Source: DATMNI01 sp035570275 (GTDB lineage Bacteria > Acidobacteriota > Terriglobia > Bryobacterales > Bryobacteraceae). From it: a stretch of DNA of 37,625 nt. Shown here piece after piece: positions 1-8,100 of this stretch. Numbering within the stretch: position 1 is the stretch's first letter; every line of letters begins with the position of its first letter. Under the pieces are notes generated by a model that searched no databases, was not told the DNA's origin, and was given only the letters and a program-made list of their open reading frames with translations. Location: contig DATMNI010000425.1 in assembly GCA_035570275.1 (NCBI GenBank), positions 1 through 37,625 of the forward strand, given 5' to 3'. A program made the position numbers and the translations under genes.

Positions 1-110
1 GCGTGGAATACGCCGAGGCCTTCCATTATGTGCCGGCGGGCGCGTCGGGCGCGGATCGGGATAGCCGGATCGACACTTACGTCAAAGAGCATGTCGTGCC
101 GGCCAAGTAG
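1..110 (+). CDS. 3' end of an unidentified protein
   Basis: An open frame enters from the left edge (first full codon at 3) and stops with TAG at 108-110, giving 35 residues that end in VKEHVVPAK. The codon pattern is GC-rich and consistent with coding. The fragment is too short to assign a family. It runs towards the minus-strand CHAT operon, so the two are convergent, with a MITE-like repeat between them. Confidence 0.55.
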   Translation, partial: VEYAEAFHYVPAGASGADRDSRIDTYVKEHVVPAK

Positions 111-161
111 GGCAGGCCGCATCACTTCGGCACAATGCAGGCCTCCTAGTAAACTCCCGCC

Positions 162-307
162 AGCTAAGTACACCGTTTCATAAGTACACTAACGTATTTC
201 GAGCACCGCTCCCTCACGGTCACGGCTCTGATCGGAGCCGCGCGTGTAAAGTAAGCAAGCGGTTTCCCGATACGTTAGCGTATTTCTGAAATGAGCGACT
301 AAGCTAA
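162..307 (-). repeat. MITE-like interspersed repeat, copy 1
   Basis: This stretch of about 145 bp is the reverse complement of 17541-17684, at roughly 80% identity by eye. It carries a central hairpin (CGGCTC...GAGCCG, 223-240). Its imperfect terminal inverted repeats contain CTAAGT and GTTTCA-AAATAC-type blocks. It has no coding capacity. It sits between two converging genes, as does the other full copy. It could be a non-autonomous mobile element or a REP/BIME-like bidirectional termination element; the sequence alone does not decide. Confidence 0.75.
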
Positions 308-346
308 GCCAGGGGCGGCCTTCGGCTCAAGGCCAAAGCCCGGCTT
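308..346 (-). terminator. Hairpin after the CHAT operon, possible terminator
   Basis: A perfect stem GGCCTT/AAGGCC with a 6-nt loop lies at 317-334, and an imperfect outer stem extends it (GCC...GGC). It lies 27 bp past the stop codon of the CHAT gene. No U-run follows on the minus strand, so it is at best an imperfect intrinsic terminator or an mRNA 3'-end stabilising hairpin. Confidence 0.3.
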
Positions 347-372
347 CGCAGACGATGCCATCCACCTGGGTC

Positions 373-2808
373 TTACCGCCGATAGCATTGGAACGCGCCC
401 CAATAGAACGGCTGTGGATAGTCGTTGTGGCGTAGTAAGTGGAGTTGGGCGTCGCGCAGGGCGTCGGCCGGGTCGGTTCCCTTGGCGATGCCCGCATAGA
501 ACCGGTCCATCAACTGCGACGTGGATTCGTCGGCGACATCCCACAGCCCGGCCACCACGTTGCGCGATCCGGCCTGGAGGAAAGCCCAGGTGAGCCCGAC
601 CAAACCCTCGCCGGCGTAGGTGCGCGCGCCGGAGCTGCGGCAAGCCGACAGCGTGACCAGATCGGCGTAGAGCGGCAGGTCGATGATGTCGCGGGCGTAG
701 AGGCGAAATCCACTGCCCGGCGAGAGAATAATGGCGGAATCTAGCGGGCTGCGGGGGTTGGCTTCGGCGTGGGCGGCGAAATGGATGATGTCAAATGTGC
801 CCGGGTCGGCCTGCTTCCAGATCTCGGGTTTCGCCGCGTCGCCGGTGATGGTGGTCACGCCGGCTTTGATATGCCCCGATTGGGACAGGTGCTTTTTGAC
901 GGTTTCGATCTCGGTGCCGGCAGACTCAAGCCGCGGGAAGCCGGGCACTGGCGACGCGTCGCCGATCACCAAACTCCTCCGCACCGCGCCCGGCCGCTGG
1001 CGCTCCCCACGGAACACGCCGAATGACGGCGCGATGGACACGGCGGCATCTTCGATCCAATAGTGCGGATTCGGCTCGCCGTAAACGGGCAGCGTCGCGA
1101 AGCTGAGCTGGTGCAGCGGCCCGTCGGGTACCACGATCACTGAACTTCCCGAGGGAATCATATTTGCGGCCGGGGAGATCAGAATCTTATAAAGCTTGCG
1201 CCCGGCTTCGCTGTCCGCCTGAAAAGGATCGCGAATCTTCTCGACGAAGTCTCGGTACTCCTGGACCAAGCTGGCGATTTCGGCGGACGAAGCCTCCAGC
1301 GGGAAGAAGCGGATTTCCTTCGGCGTGGTCACCCATAGGAACGAGCCGTTGGGCGCCAGCCAATAGGACAGCCATACACTGCCGGACCGGCGGGCGATGG
1401 TCTTGAATTCCGCCTCCTGCCGTGGCGCGGCCGCTGGCAGGTGCTGGTCGAAGCGTTGGGACAGCACTCGTGCCCGGCTGCCATCGGCAACGGCCAGGGC
1501 TTTGACTCGTTGGTTCTGGGTAACCAGCGCGCCAACGTAATCCTGATAGAAGCGGATCAGGCTTGAAAGGAAGGTGATCTTGTTCTGGCTGCGACTGAGA
1601 TCGGACTGGTGTCCCTCGATGACGTGAATCGCCGCTTCGAAATTGCGGTTGGCGAGTTCGGCGTCACCGCTGCCGACCCAGGTGTTAGCGATGCCGGCAT
1701 AGGCATCCCACAGCACTTCTGGATTGCCAGGGGCTTTCGCCATAGCCTGTCCGTACAGGTCTCGGGCTTTGGAAAAGAGGCCGCGGCCCCTGGCAATGGC
1801 GGCGGCATCCAATTCCAGATATGCCAGAGAGATCGGTTCCGGGCCCAGGCTGATGGCTTCCTGCAGCGCTTTGTCGGCGCCATCCCAATCGCCGGTCGTG
1901 ACCAGAGCCTCACTGAGATTTCCTGCCCATCGGGCGGCCACGCCGGGGGAGTGGATCGAACGTGCTATGTCGCGCGCCTGGCGGAAGTAGGGGATAGCTT
2001 TGGCGGGCTCCTCCAGCAGAACGTAAGTCGTGCCAGTTTCGCCAACCGCGTTGGCGAGTGCCACGCTAGGGTGCATCAGACGCTGGCTCTCTTTTCGATA
2101 GGTGAGTGCCTTATCGAAATCGCCCAGCCGGGAGTAGCACGTGACCAGAGAGTCGCTCGCGGCTGCGGCCCAGTGCCGGGCGCCCGTGCTAAGAAAAAGT
2201 TGCTCGGCCTGCTCGAATAATGGAATCGCTTCCTCCCAACGGAATTGATGTTGCCGCACCACCCCGATGTTGTTCAGCGAGGATGCCACATGAAACCGGT
2301 CGCCAACCGCCTCAGCCGAGCGGCGGGCATCGGTGAGGGCGGCCTCGGCCTCGGCGAAGTAATCCTGGATTCCGAGAAGCCGCGCCTTCCCCAGATCGAT
2401 CTCCGCTTCCAGATCGGGGCGCGAGTGCAGGCCAGCCAACTGTCGGGCTTCGGCCAGCAGCGCGCTGGCCGAGCCAAACTTCGACAGCCCGATCTGCCGT
2501 CGGGCGGTGAGCGTTCTCCGGCGGATCTCGAATTCAGGGCTGCCTGATGATTCTGCTTTCAGGAGGGCCACGCCGGCATCGGGATCCCCTCCCTCGATCA
2601 GGGCCTCGGCCTCCAGCAGGCGGAAGCGCCAGTACCACTCGGATGGTTGCCGCGCGATATGCGCCTGCTTGGCGGCCTTGTCGAATTCGCCATCCCAAAA
2701 TAGAACTTGCGCTTTCTGGTACTGAACTTCCAGTCGAGGGGTGGGATTCGGGCGCAACAGAACGCCACCCGCACCGGTCAGAAACAGGGCAGCTATCAGA
2801 GGTCGCAT
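373..2808 (-). CDS. TPR-CHAT caspase-like protease
   Basis: An 811-aa protein. I place the start at ATG 2808, two bases after the upstream stop, because it gives a clean hydrophobic leader (MRPLIAALFLTGAGG); the frame stays open upstream but that part is antisense to the preceding gene. Residues about 30-480 form tetratricopeptide helices, for example around EEAIPLFEQAEQLF and AKAIPYFRQARDIA. The last 290 residues form a CHAT domain (clan CD, caspase/separase-like). The predicted catalytic dyad is visible: His about 680 in HFAAHAE and Cys about 723 in LSACRSS, with the typical GLWDVAD and FYWGAF blocks after them. It is the last gene of a four-gene operon with an ECF sigma factor, an anti-sigma factor and an unknown protein. 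CHAT enzymes are proteases switched on by partner signals. A role in cleaving the anti-sigma factor or the 266-aa protein is inference. The leader suggests it may be exported or membrane-held. Confidence 0.88.
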   Translation of the reverse strand: MRPLIAALFLTGAGGVLLRPNPTPRLEVQYQKAQVLFWDGEFDKAAKQAHIARQPSEWYWRFRLLEAEALIEGGDPDAGVALLKAESSGSPEFEIRRRTLTARRQIGLSKFGSASALLAEARQLAGLHSRPDLEAEIDLGKARLLGIQDYFAEAEAALTDARRSAEAVGDRFHVASSLNNIGVVRQHQFRWEEAIPLFEQAEQLFLSTGARHWAAAASDSLVTCYSRLGDFDKALTYRKESQRLMHPSVALANAVGETGTTYVLLEEPAKAIPYFRQARDIARSIHSPGVAARWAGNLSEALVTTGDWDGADKALQEAISLGPEPISLAYLELDAAAIARGRGLFSKARDLYGQAMAKAPGNPEVLWDAYAGIANTWVGSGDAELANRNFEAAIHVIEGHQSDLSRSQNKITFLSSLIRFYQDYVGALVTQNQRVKALAVADGSRARVLSQRFDQHLPAAAPRQEAEFKTIARRSGSVWLSYWLAPNGSFLWVTTPKEIRFFPLEASSAEIASLVQEYRDFVEKIRDPFQADSEAGRKLYKILISPAANMIPSGSSVIVVPDGPLHQLSFATLPVYGEPNPHYWIEDAAVSIAPSFGVFRGERQRPGAVRRSLVIGDASPVPGFPRLESAGTEIETVKKHLSQSGHIKAGVTTITGDAAKPEIWKQADPGTFDIIHFAAHAEANPRSPLDSAIILSPGSGFRLYARDIIDLPLYADLVTLSACRSSGARTYAGEGLVGLTWAFLQAGSRNVVAGLWDVADESTSQLMDRFYAGIAKGTDPADALRDAQLHLLRHNDYPQPFYWGAFQCYRR

Positions 2809-2810
2809 AT

Positions 2811-3611
2811 TTACGGGGTCCAGGTTCCGCTCGGGTCGGTACCCAACAAGGATACCGACGCCCGCAAGGCGCACCCGAGCGCCAGCCGAACCATGGTGAC
2901 GCGCCGGTAGTACTCTCCGAGCAGCACCTCTCCGAAGTGGATGTTTCCGAATCCCTTCAGCGACAAGACATTGCCCTGAGAAGTTTTTCCGTTCCACGTC
3001 ACACTACGCACGAACGGTACGGGAGTGTAATCTCCAGCGGTACGGGGTAAAGGAGCGCCAAATACGCCAGCGGGGAATTGCTTCAGGGCGGGCTGATACT
3101 TGTCGAAGAAACTCCGATTGGTCTTATACTCCTGCTCGAACCCATCGAAGGTCGGAAACTTCGTCAGGTCGTCGTCATAAGTGACTGTAATGGATTGCCC
3201 GTCGAGCCGCATGCCCTCGAAGACAATCTCCGTGGGAGCGATGCGTGGCTGCCCATACGGATCGTCGTCCTCGGAGACGACCGTGATCCTGAGCTGGCGG
3301 ACGTCAAACACGTGGGGGTCGTTCTTGATATAGACATCGGCAATCGAGGCCATCCCGGTGGAAACGAAAAGCGGGCCGCCGTTCCACTCGCCTTTGCAAT
3401 CGGCCACGGTAGCGCCCCACTTGAAGGAATCGTGGCAACAGGAGCCTGACGACGTGGCGATGCTCCAGCCACCCACCGCCGACAGCGCGGCCGCCGGCGG
3501 ACCTTTAATCAGCTCGTATTGCGGTTTCTCATTGACAGCTTCGATGCGAGCCCCGAAGGGCGTGGCGTCGCCGCGAAAAATGTACCGTGGTCCGTCTTCT
3601 TTTCTCGACAT
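2811..3611 (-). CDS. Unknown 266-aa protein of the sigma/CHAT operon
   Basis: I do not recognise a named domain. The N-terminus reads YIFRGDATPFGARIEA. A cysteine pair lies in SSGSCCHDSF (about residues 54-63), and the C-terminus has a conserved-looking block NIHFGEVLLGEYYRRVTMVR before a short tail. There is no signal peptide and no obvious membrane segment, so it is probably cytoplasmic. The stop is 2 bp from the CHAT start, which suggests translational coupling, and its start is 20 bp after the anti-sigma stop. The position makes it a candidate substrate, adaptor or inhibitor of the TPR-CHAT protease; that role is inferred from context only. Confidence 0.8.
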   Translation of the reverse strand: MSRKEDGPRYIFRGDATPFGARIEAVNEKPQYELIKGPPAAALSAVGGWSIATSSGSCCHDSFKWGATVADCKGEWNGGPLFVSTGMASIADVYIKNDPHVFDVRQLRITVVSEDDDPYGQPRIAPTEIVFEGMRLDGQSITVTYDDDLTKFPTFDGFEQEYKTNRSFFDKYQPALKQFPAGVFGAPLPRTAGDYTPVPFVRSVTWNGKTSQGNVLSLKGFGNIHFGEVLLGEYYRRVTMVRLALGCALRASVSLLGTDPSGTWTP

Positions 3612-3631
3612 GTGGCAGCATTATCTCCCGC

Positions 3632-4297
3632 TTAAGTGATCTTGAACTTGATGTACGAGGGTTTTTCGGATGGTAGGGTCGAACGAACGGTTAGTGTGTA
3701 CTCCCCCGGAGCCATGGAAGATGGCAGCAGGAATTTGAACGTGATATTTTTATTTGGCGCAGGTGCGGTTTGTTGGTCGATGACTTTCTCGGAGCCAGCC
3801 CGCCGCAGTTCCCATTGCAGATCGCCAGTAAACCCCGGCAGATAGGTTTCCAAAATGAAGAAGGAGCCACTCTTCCGCACCTGAATAGAAGCCGCCGGAG
3901 CCTCTTCGCCGCGTGCTGCGGGCTTCAGCAAGAACGATGCCACGGCTTGCGGGCGAACTAATCCGCTAAGGTGAGCGGCCTGATAACCGGTAGTCACGGC
4001 AACCAGCGTCACCGCCGCCATGGCTCCACCCCACGCGAAGCTCGGGCTGAGCCGCGGCCATGGCCAACGCCAGCCAGTGGCCGGGGCAGCCGCGCGCTGC
4101 TTGGGAGGCTCCGCGTTGCGTGGCTGTTGAAGCAATTCCCTGGCGCCGGCGGTGAGATCTGACAGGTCCCGGACGTCCTCGGCGCACTCGGGACAACTGA
4201 AAAAGTGCTCCTCAAACTGTTCCAACTCGGTGTCATGCAATTCTCCGAGAACGTATCGCTCGGCTGCCATGGTTGCTGCGGCTTCCTTGTGTTTCAC
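3632..4297 (-). CDS. ZAS-type membrane anti-sigma factor (zf-HC2)
   Basis: A 221-aa protein if started at GTG 4297, which has an AGAGG ribosome site 7 nt upstream and gives the family-like N-terminus VKHKEAAATMAAERYVLGEL; the frame is open further up to 4375, overlapping the sigma gene. The zinc motif H-x3-C-x2-C is clear (HFFSCPEC, H31/C35/C38). A single transmembrane segment follows at about 88-106 (SFAWGGAMAAVTLVAVTTG), then a periplasmic beta-rich domain of about 110 residues. ZAS proteins bind and hold their cognate ECF sigma factor at the membrane until a signal releases it. It lies 43 bp downstream of the sigma gene, as cognate pairs usually do. Confidence 0.88.
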   Translation of the reverse strand: MKHKEAAATMAAERYVLGELHDTELEQFEEHFFSCPECAEDVRDLSDLTAGARELLQQPRNAEPPKQRAAAPATGWRWPWPRLSPSFAWGGAMAAVTLVAVTTGYQAAHLSGLVRPQAVASFLLKPAARGEEAPAASIQVRKSGSFFILETYLPGFTGDLQWELRRAGSEKVIDQQTAPAPNKNITFKFLLPSSMAPGEYTLTVRSTLPSEKPSYIKFKIT

Positions 4298-4340
4298 AAT
4301 GGGGCCTCTTACTGTCGTTGTGACAAATCCGACAAATTCG

Positions 4341-5054
4341 TTACATGGCGGGCGGCGGCGGCCTGCGTTTCTCAAGGAGTTGGCGAAACCGTTTCTTGGC
4401 GCGATGCAGCAGCACGCGAAGATAATCGCGCCCCACGCCCTGCTCGCGGCACACCGCGTCCTTGTCGCGCTCTTCCAGGAAAATGGCGCGGATCAGGAAC
4501 CGGTCTTTGGGTGACATCTCGTCAATCAGGCTGCGCATCTGCCGGCTCTTCTCTTCGGTTACCAGTTCGCGTTCGATACCGGCGCCCGGATCGCGTGGTT
4601 CCCGGACACGTTCATCCCACTGTTCCGACTTGCGCTTGGCGCGCAGATATTCCTGCACCACGTAGTGGCAGATGGAGTGCACATACGCGCCCAGGCATTC
4701 CGGACGCTCTAAGCCCTGACCGTGACGCAGCGATCGAAGCACGCGCAGAAAAACTTCCTGACGCAAGTCTTCCAGATCGTCGTGCCAGCGCAGCCGCTGC
4801 TTCAACTTGATCAGCAGTAATGGCGAAAAGTAGCCGACGAAATGGCGCTCAGTCTCGGCGTCACCCTCGGTTAGACGCCGCACATACTCCCCGTCGAACA
4901 AGAAGAATTCCAATGATGGTCGCCGCTCCCCGGTCCCGCCAGCATACACAGATCTCGGGGCTGGCGCAACTGTGGCCGCGGCCCTCTGGGTCGCGTGCGA
5001 AGTGGGATTGGCTGGATGGCGGCCCGGTGCCGTTGGCGTGGTCGGTGGCATCAT
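4341..5054 (-). CDS. ECF-type RNA polymerase sigma factor
   Basis: A 237-aa sigma-70 family protein. Region 2 spans about 70-145, with the DLEDLRQEVFLRVLRSL core-binding helix and the AYVHSICHYVVQEYLRAKRK DNA-binding part. Region 4 spans about 178-226, with helix-turn-helix MSPKDRFLIRAIFLEERDKDAVCREQGVGRDYLRVLLHRAK read in two halves. The first 45 residues are Pro/Ala-rich and poorly conserved-looking; an internal TTG start before EFFLFDGEYV is an alternative. It is the first gene of the sigma/anti-sigma/unknown/CHAT operon. It probably transcribes its own operon, but no convincing ECF promoter was found in the 132-bp gap upstream. Confidence 0.88.
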   Translation of the reverse strand: MMPPTTPTAPGRHPANPTSHATQRAAATVAPAPRSVYAGGTGERRPSLEFFLFDGEYVRRLTEGDAETERHFVGYFSPLLLIKLKQRLRWHDDLEDLRQEVFLRVLRSLRHGQGLERPECLGAYVHSICHYVVQEYLRAKRKSEQWDERVREPRDPGAGIERELVTEEKSRQMRSLIDEMSPKDRFLIRAIFLEERDKDAVCREQGVGRDYLRVLLHRAKKRFRQLLEKRRPPPPAM

Positions 5055-5186
5055 GAGGTTCGAGCCTGCTGGCCTCGGCTACATTAAAATTAGTGTCTAC
5101 CCCGATGGTGAAGAACACCGCGCCAGCGTTTCACGCATGCCAAAAAAATGCCAGAAAAAGATAGTGTGGGGAGAAGACCGATTCGG

Positions 5187-7073
5187 TCAGTGAATCAGGT
5201 GGGCCGTGACGAAAGCTCCAACGTACGCTAACACACCCATATAAGCGAACTGCAGAGCGGGCCATTTCCATCCACCCGTTTCCCGGCGCACCACCGCGAT
5301 GGTGGAAATGCACTGCATGGCGAAGGCAAAGAACACCAGCAGCGCGAAAGCCCCGCCGGGCGTCAGGTCATGGCGCAGCGCATTTTGCAATTCCAGCTTG
5401 TTCGATTCCGAATCCATGCCGTAAATCTCACCTAGCGTGGACACGATGGTTTCGCGCGCCGCCAGCGATGTCAACAGGCCGATCCCGATCTTCCAATTGA
5501 AGCCCAACGGCTTGATGACGGGTTCGATGGTGCGGCCAATCGTGCCGGCCAGACTCCCCGCAATCTCCGGCGGCCTGCCGTTGGAGTAAGGCAGGTGTTC
5601 CATCACCCATAGCACCACCGTTACCAGCAGAATCACGGTGCCGGCGCGGCGCAGGAAGACAGTGGCGCGGTCCAGCAGCCGCAAACCCAGAGACTGCAAA
5701 GTGGGCCACCGGTACGAAGGCATCTCCAGCAGAAACGGCGTGCGCACACTCTTCAACACGGAGGACTTCAAAATCCGCGCCGTGACTACCGCGGCCAGAA
5801 AACCCAGTACGTAAAGCCCGATCAGCGCCATCACCTGGGCGTCCAGAAAACTCCCCAGCAGCGGCCGCGCCGGAATGAACGCCGCGATGACCAGGGTGTA
5901 GACCGGCAGCCGCGCCGAACAAGTCATGAACGGCGCAATCAGAATAGTGGCATACCGGTCGCGCTTGTTTTCAATGGTGCGGGTGGCCAGGATAGCCGGC
6001 ACGGCGCATCCGTACGCCGAAAGCAGCGGGATAAACGATTTGCCCTGCAACCCGACTTTGGCCATGGTGCGGTCGGCGATCAGGGCGGCCCGTGCCAGGT
6101 AACCAGAGTCTTCCAGAATACCGATGAACAGGAAAAGCATCAGCACCTGCGGCAGGAAGACTACTACCGAGCCCACGCCTTGCCAAACGCCCTTGATCAG
6201 CAGCGAGCGCAGCAGCGTATCGGGCAACGCAGTTGCAACCCAGTTGCCGGTAAGGTCGAACAGATATTTGACGCCATCGGTCAGCGGCGCGGCCACCACG
6301 AAGATGGCGCGGAAGACCTGGTAGACCACCAGGATGAAAATCAGCGGCCCCGCCACTGGGTGAAGGAAGACGGAGTCCAGCCGGCGGGTCCACTTGGGCG
6401 GCGCCGGAGGCAGATAGGCGGCCTTGCTGCCCACGCCGCCGGCCCACTGGCGGCACTTGGGAACATCGTTCAGAATCGGCAGTTCCCGGAACTGCGGCTT
6501 GTCCATCGCGCCGGCCAGGAAGTCGAACACCTGTTCCAGACCTTCGCCGCCGCGCGCGTTGATCAGGGCCACGGGGGCCCCCAACTGCGCCGAGAGCGCC
6601 GCCAGGTCCAGCTTCCCGCCGCGATTGCGCAGGTCGTCGGCCATATTCAGGATGATCAAGGTGGGCAATCCCAGAGCCAGGATGGGCGCCGCCAGCATCA
6701 GGTGGCGCGCCAGGTTGGTGGAATCCAGAACCAGCAGCACGGCTTCGGGCTTGGGCGTGCCCTCCTGAGCGCCGGTGAGTACATTGTAGGCAACCTGCTC
6801 GTCCTCCGAGCGCGGCGACAGGCTATAGATGCCCGGCAGATCGATGATGCGCGCGGCGCGGCCATCCGGCAGTGGAGCCAGGCCGGTATGCTGCTCCACC
6901 GTGACGCCGGGAAAATTAGCCACCTTCTGGCGCAGGCCGGTGAGGCGGTTGAACAGGGTGGTCTTGCCGGAATTCGGCGGCCCCACCAGCACCACGGTTT
7001 TGAGCGCGATGCCGCGCCCCAACTCCATGACCGCCGCCGTACCGCATCCACCGCAATCGCTGCATTCGCTCAC
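5187..7073 (-). CDS. feoB: Ferrous iron transporter FeoB
   Basis: A 628-aa inner-membrane Fe(II) uptake protein. It starts at GTG 7073, overlapping the feoA stop as GTGA. The N-terminal G domain shows the P-loop GPPNSGKT (31-38), DLPG (78-81) and NMAD (143-146). The permease half has the conserved cysteine-bearing segments SAYGCAVPAILATRTI and PFMTCSARLPVY, and both gate regions. It is shorter than the roughly 770-aa E. coli protein. It carries an unusual cysteine cluster right at the N-terminus (CSDCGGCG, residues 4-11) ahead of the G domain. The sigma/CHAT operon lies 132 bp downstream on the same strand; read-through is possible but no link is evident. Confidence 0.96.
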   Translation of the reverse strand: MSECSDCGGCGTAAVMELGRGIALKTVVLVGPPNSGKTTLFNRLTGLRQKVANFPGVTVEQHTGLAPLPDGRAARIIDLPGIYSLSPRSEDEQVAYNVLTGAQEGTPKPEAVLLVLDSTNLARHLMLAAPILALGLPTLIILNMADDLRNRGGKLDLAALSAQLGAPVALINARGGEGLEQVFDFLAGAMDKPQFRELPILNDVPKCRQWAGGVGSKAAYLPPAPPKWTRRLDSVFLHPVAGPLIFILVVYQVFRAIFVVAAPLTDGVKYLFDLTGNWVATALPDTLLRSLLIKGVWQGVGSVVVFLPQVLMLFLFIGILEDSGYLARAALIADRTMAKVGLQGKSFIPLLSAYGCAVPAILATRTIENKRDRYATILIAPFMTCSARLPVYTLVIAAFIPARPLLGSFLDAQVMALIGLYVLGFLAAVVTARILKSSVLKSVRTPFLLEMPSYRWPTLQSLGLRLLDRATVFLRRAGTVILLVTVVLWVMEHLPYSNGRPPEIAGSLAGTIGRTIEPVIKPLGFNWKIGIGLLTSLAARETIVSTLGEIYGMDSESNKLELQNALRHDLTPGGAFALLVFFAFAMQCISTIAVVRRETGGWKWPALQFAYMGVLAYVGAFVTAHLIH

Positions 7074-7387
7074 GGCACCCTCGGAGGCTTCAACAACTTC
7101 ACCTTTAGCAACTTCGCAGTTTCGCGCCGCAGAGCGATTTCCGACCCATCCACCTGGAAGACTCTGGGATCGCCGCCTGGAGCGCTCAATCCCGCGGTGA
7201 TCCGGCTGCCTGGCAGAAAACCCAGTTCCATCAACCGGCGAGCCTCATCGAAGGGCAGGTCGATGTGGTCGAGCACCGCCGCCTCACCCTTGCGGAGGTC
7301 AACCAGGCTGAACTCAACCCGGCCGGTCTCAACCAGGCAGGTAACAACCGCGTCCAACGGAACCTTGTTGCCACTCAGTTGCAACAT
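7070..7387 (-). CDS. feoA: FeoA-domain protein, partner of FeoB
   Basis: A 105-aa protein starting at ATG 7387. The FeoA SH3-like domain covers about residues 27-100 (SLVDLRKGEAAVLDHI, then RRLMELGFLPGSRI, the family signature, and VDGSEIALRRETAKLLKV). A 25-residue N-terminal extension (MLQLSGNKVPLDAVVTCLVE) makes it longer than the usual 75-85 aa. The frame is open upstream to 7459, but the predicted promoter ends at the ATG, so the shorter start is preferred and the mRNA would be leaderless. FeoA is a small cytoplasmic protein needed for FeoB-dependent iron uptake. The stop overlaps the feoB start. Confidence 0.9.
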   Translation of the reverse strand: MLQLSGNKVPLDAVVTCLVETGRVEFSLVDLRKGEAAVLDHIDLPFDEARRLMELGFLPGSRITAGLSAPGGDPRVFQVDGSEIALRRETAKLLKVKLLKPPRVP

Positions 7388-7393
7388 GGTTTT

Positions 7394-7422
7394 AGTATGC
7401 GGCTGTCCGAATTTGTTGTCAA
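7394..7422 (-). promoter_or_regulatory. feoAB promoter (leaderless)
   Basis: Read on the minus strand, TTGACA (7422-7417), a 17-bp spacer and CATACT (7399-7394) form a near-consensus sigma-70 promoter. Transcription would start about 7 nt later, at or next to the feoA ATG at 7387. No Shine-Dalgarno sequence precedes that ATG. No Fur-like palindrome was recognised. Confidence 0.65.
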
Positions 7423-7504
7423 GCCCCCGTGCTTTGCGCTTCCGTATTATTTTTGTCACAGCCTGCGCATGGCCTCCAAGTGCGGCAAAATAAAGGATAA
7501 CAGA

Positions 7505-8038
7505 ATGCTCAAGCGATATTCGATCCGCCGGGCGCGGGTGGCCGATCTCGACCGGATCATGGAAATCGAGCGCGCCAGCTTTGGGCGCGACGCATATGAT
7601 CGCAACCTGTTTGCAGAATACTCCCGCAAATGCGGGGAGCTTTTTCTAGTGGCTGAACGCAGCCACGATATGCCAACCCACGATATGCCAACCCACGATA
7701 TGCCAACCCAAGATGTGTCAACCTTCGGGAAAGCCTGGGGGTACGCTCTCACGTGCCTGTTCGCCCGCCCGTACGGTGGGGTCTCCCGAAAGCAGGCCGA
7801 ACTGATTTCGGTGGCCGTGCATCCCTCGGCGCGAGGCACGGGCGCCGCCAAGGCCTTGATGGACAGCACCTTGCGCCGCCTCCGGTTGCGTGGGGTTACC
7901 CGGCTGAGTCTCATGGTAAAAGTGACGAACAAAAGAGCCCGCGCGTTTTACCAAAGGTACGGGTTTAAGAAGATAAGAATCGTCCGCGCATACTATGAAG
8001 ATGGGCAGGACGGTTGGTTGATGGCTAAACACCTGTAA
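7505..8038 (+). CDS. GNAT family N-acetyltransferase
   Basis: A 177-aa GCN5-related acetyltransferase. ATG 7505 is preceded by AAAGGATAA. The acetyl-CoA-binding motif A is clear (ISVAVHPSARGTGAAKALMDSTLRRL read in parts; core ARGTGAA), followed by SLMVKVTNKRARAFYQRYGF, typical of RimI-like enzymes. The N-terminal strand/helix IRRARVADLDRIMEIERASF also fits. Residues 54-73 are a four-fold pentapeptide repeat (HDMPT three times, then QDVST) encoded by a 15-bp tandem repeat, inserted between two core beta strands. The substrate cannot be told from the sequence. It is divergent from feoAB. Confidence 0.88.
   Translation: MLKRYSIRRARVADLDRIMEIERASFGRDAYDRNLFAEYSRKCGELFLVAERSHDMPTHDMPTHDMPTQDVSTFGKAWGYALTCLFARPYGGVSRKQAELISVAVHPSARGTGAAKALMDSTLRRLRLRGVTRLSLMVKVTNKRARAFYQRYGFKKIRIVRAYYEDGQDGWLMAKHL
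7664..7723 (+). repeat. 15-bp tandem repeat, four units, inside the GNAT gene
   Basis: Three identical units of CACGATATGCCAACC at 7664-7708 are followed by one diverged unit (CAAGATGTGTCAACC, 7709-7723). The unit length is a multiple of three, so copy-number changes keep the frame. Confidence 0.97.
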
Positions 8039-8100
8039 ACATTGTGGAACTGGAATGCCCTGCCGCCACGTCCACTTCTTTCCGGAGAACCTTACTGGGC

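Noticed and set aside
1609..2220. A 203-aa plus-strand open frame inside the TPR-CHAT gene
   Set aside because: It is antisense to TPR helices that are well supported, with no independent coding evidence.
373..5054. Identification of the CHAT operon as a type III-E CRISPR (Craspase) locus
   Set aside because: There is no CRISPR repeat array, no gRAMP/Cas7-11, no Cas1/Cas2 and no recognisable Csx30 or Csx31 in the window. Only the TPR-CHAT plus sigma logic is shared.
6180..7493. A 437-aa plus-strand open frame opposite feoAB
   Set aside because: It is antisense to two certain genes with intact motifs, has no domain, and its Gln/Arg/His-rich composition is typical of shadow frames in GC-rich DNA.
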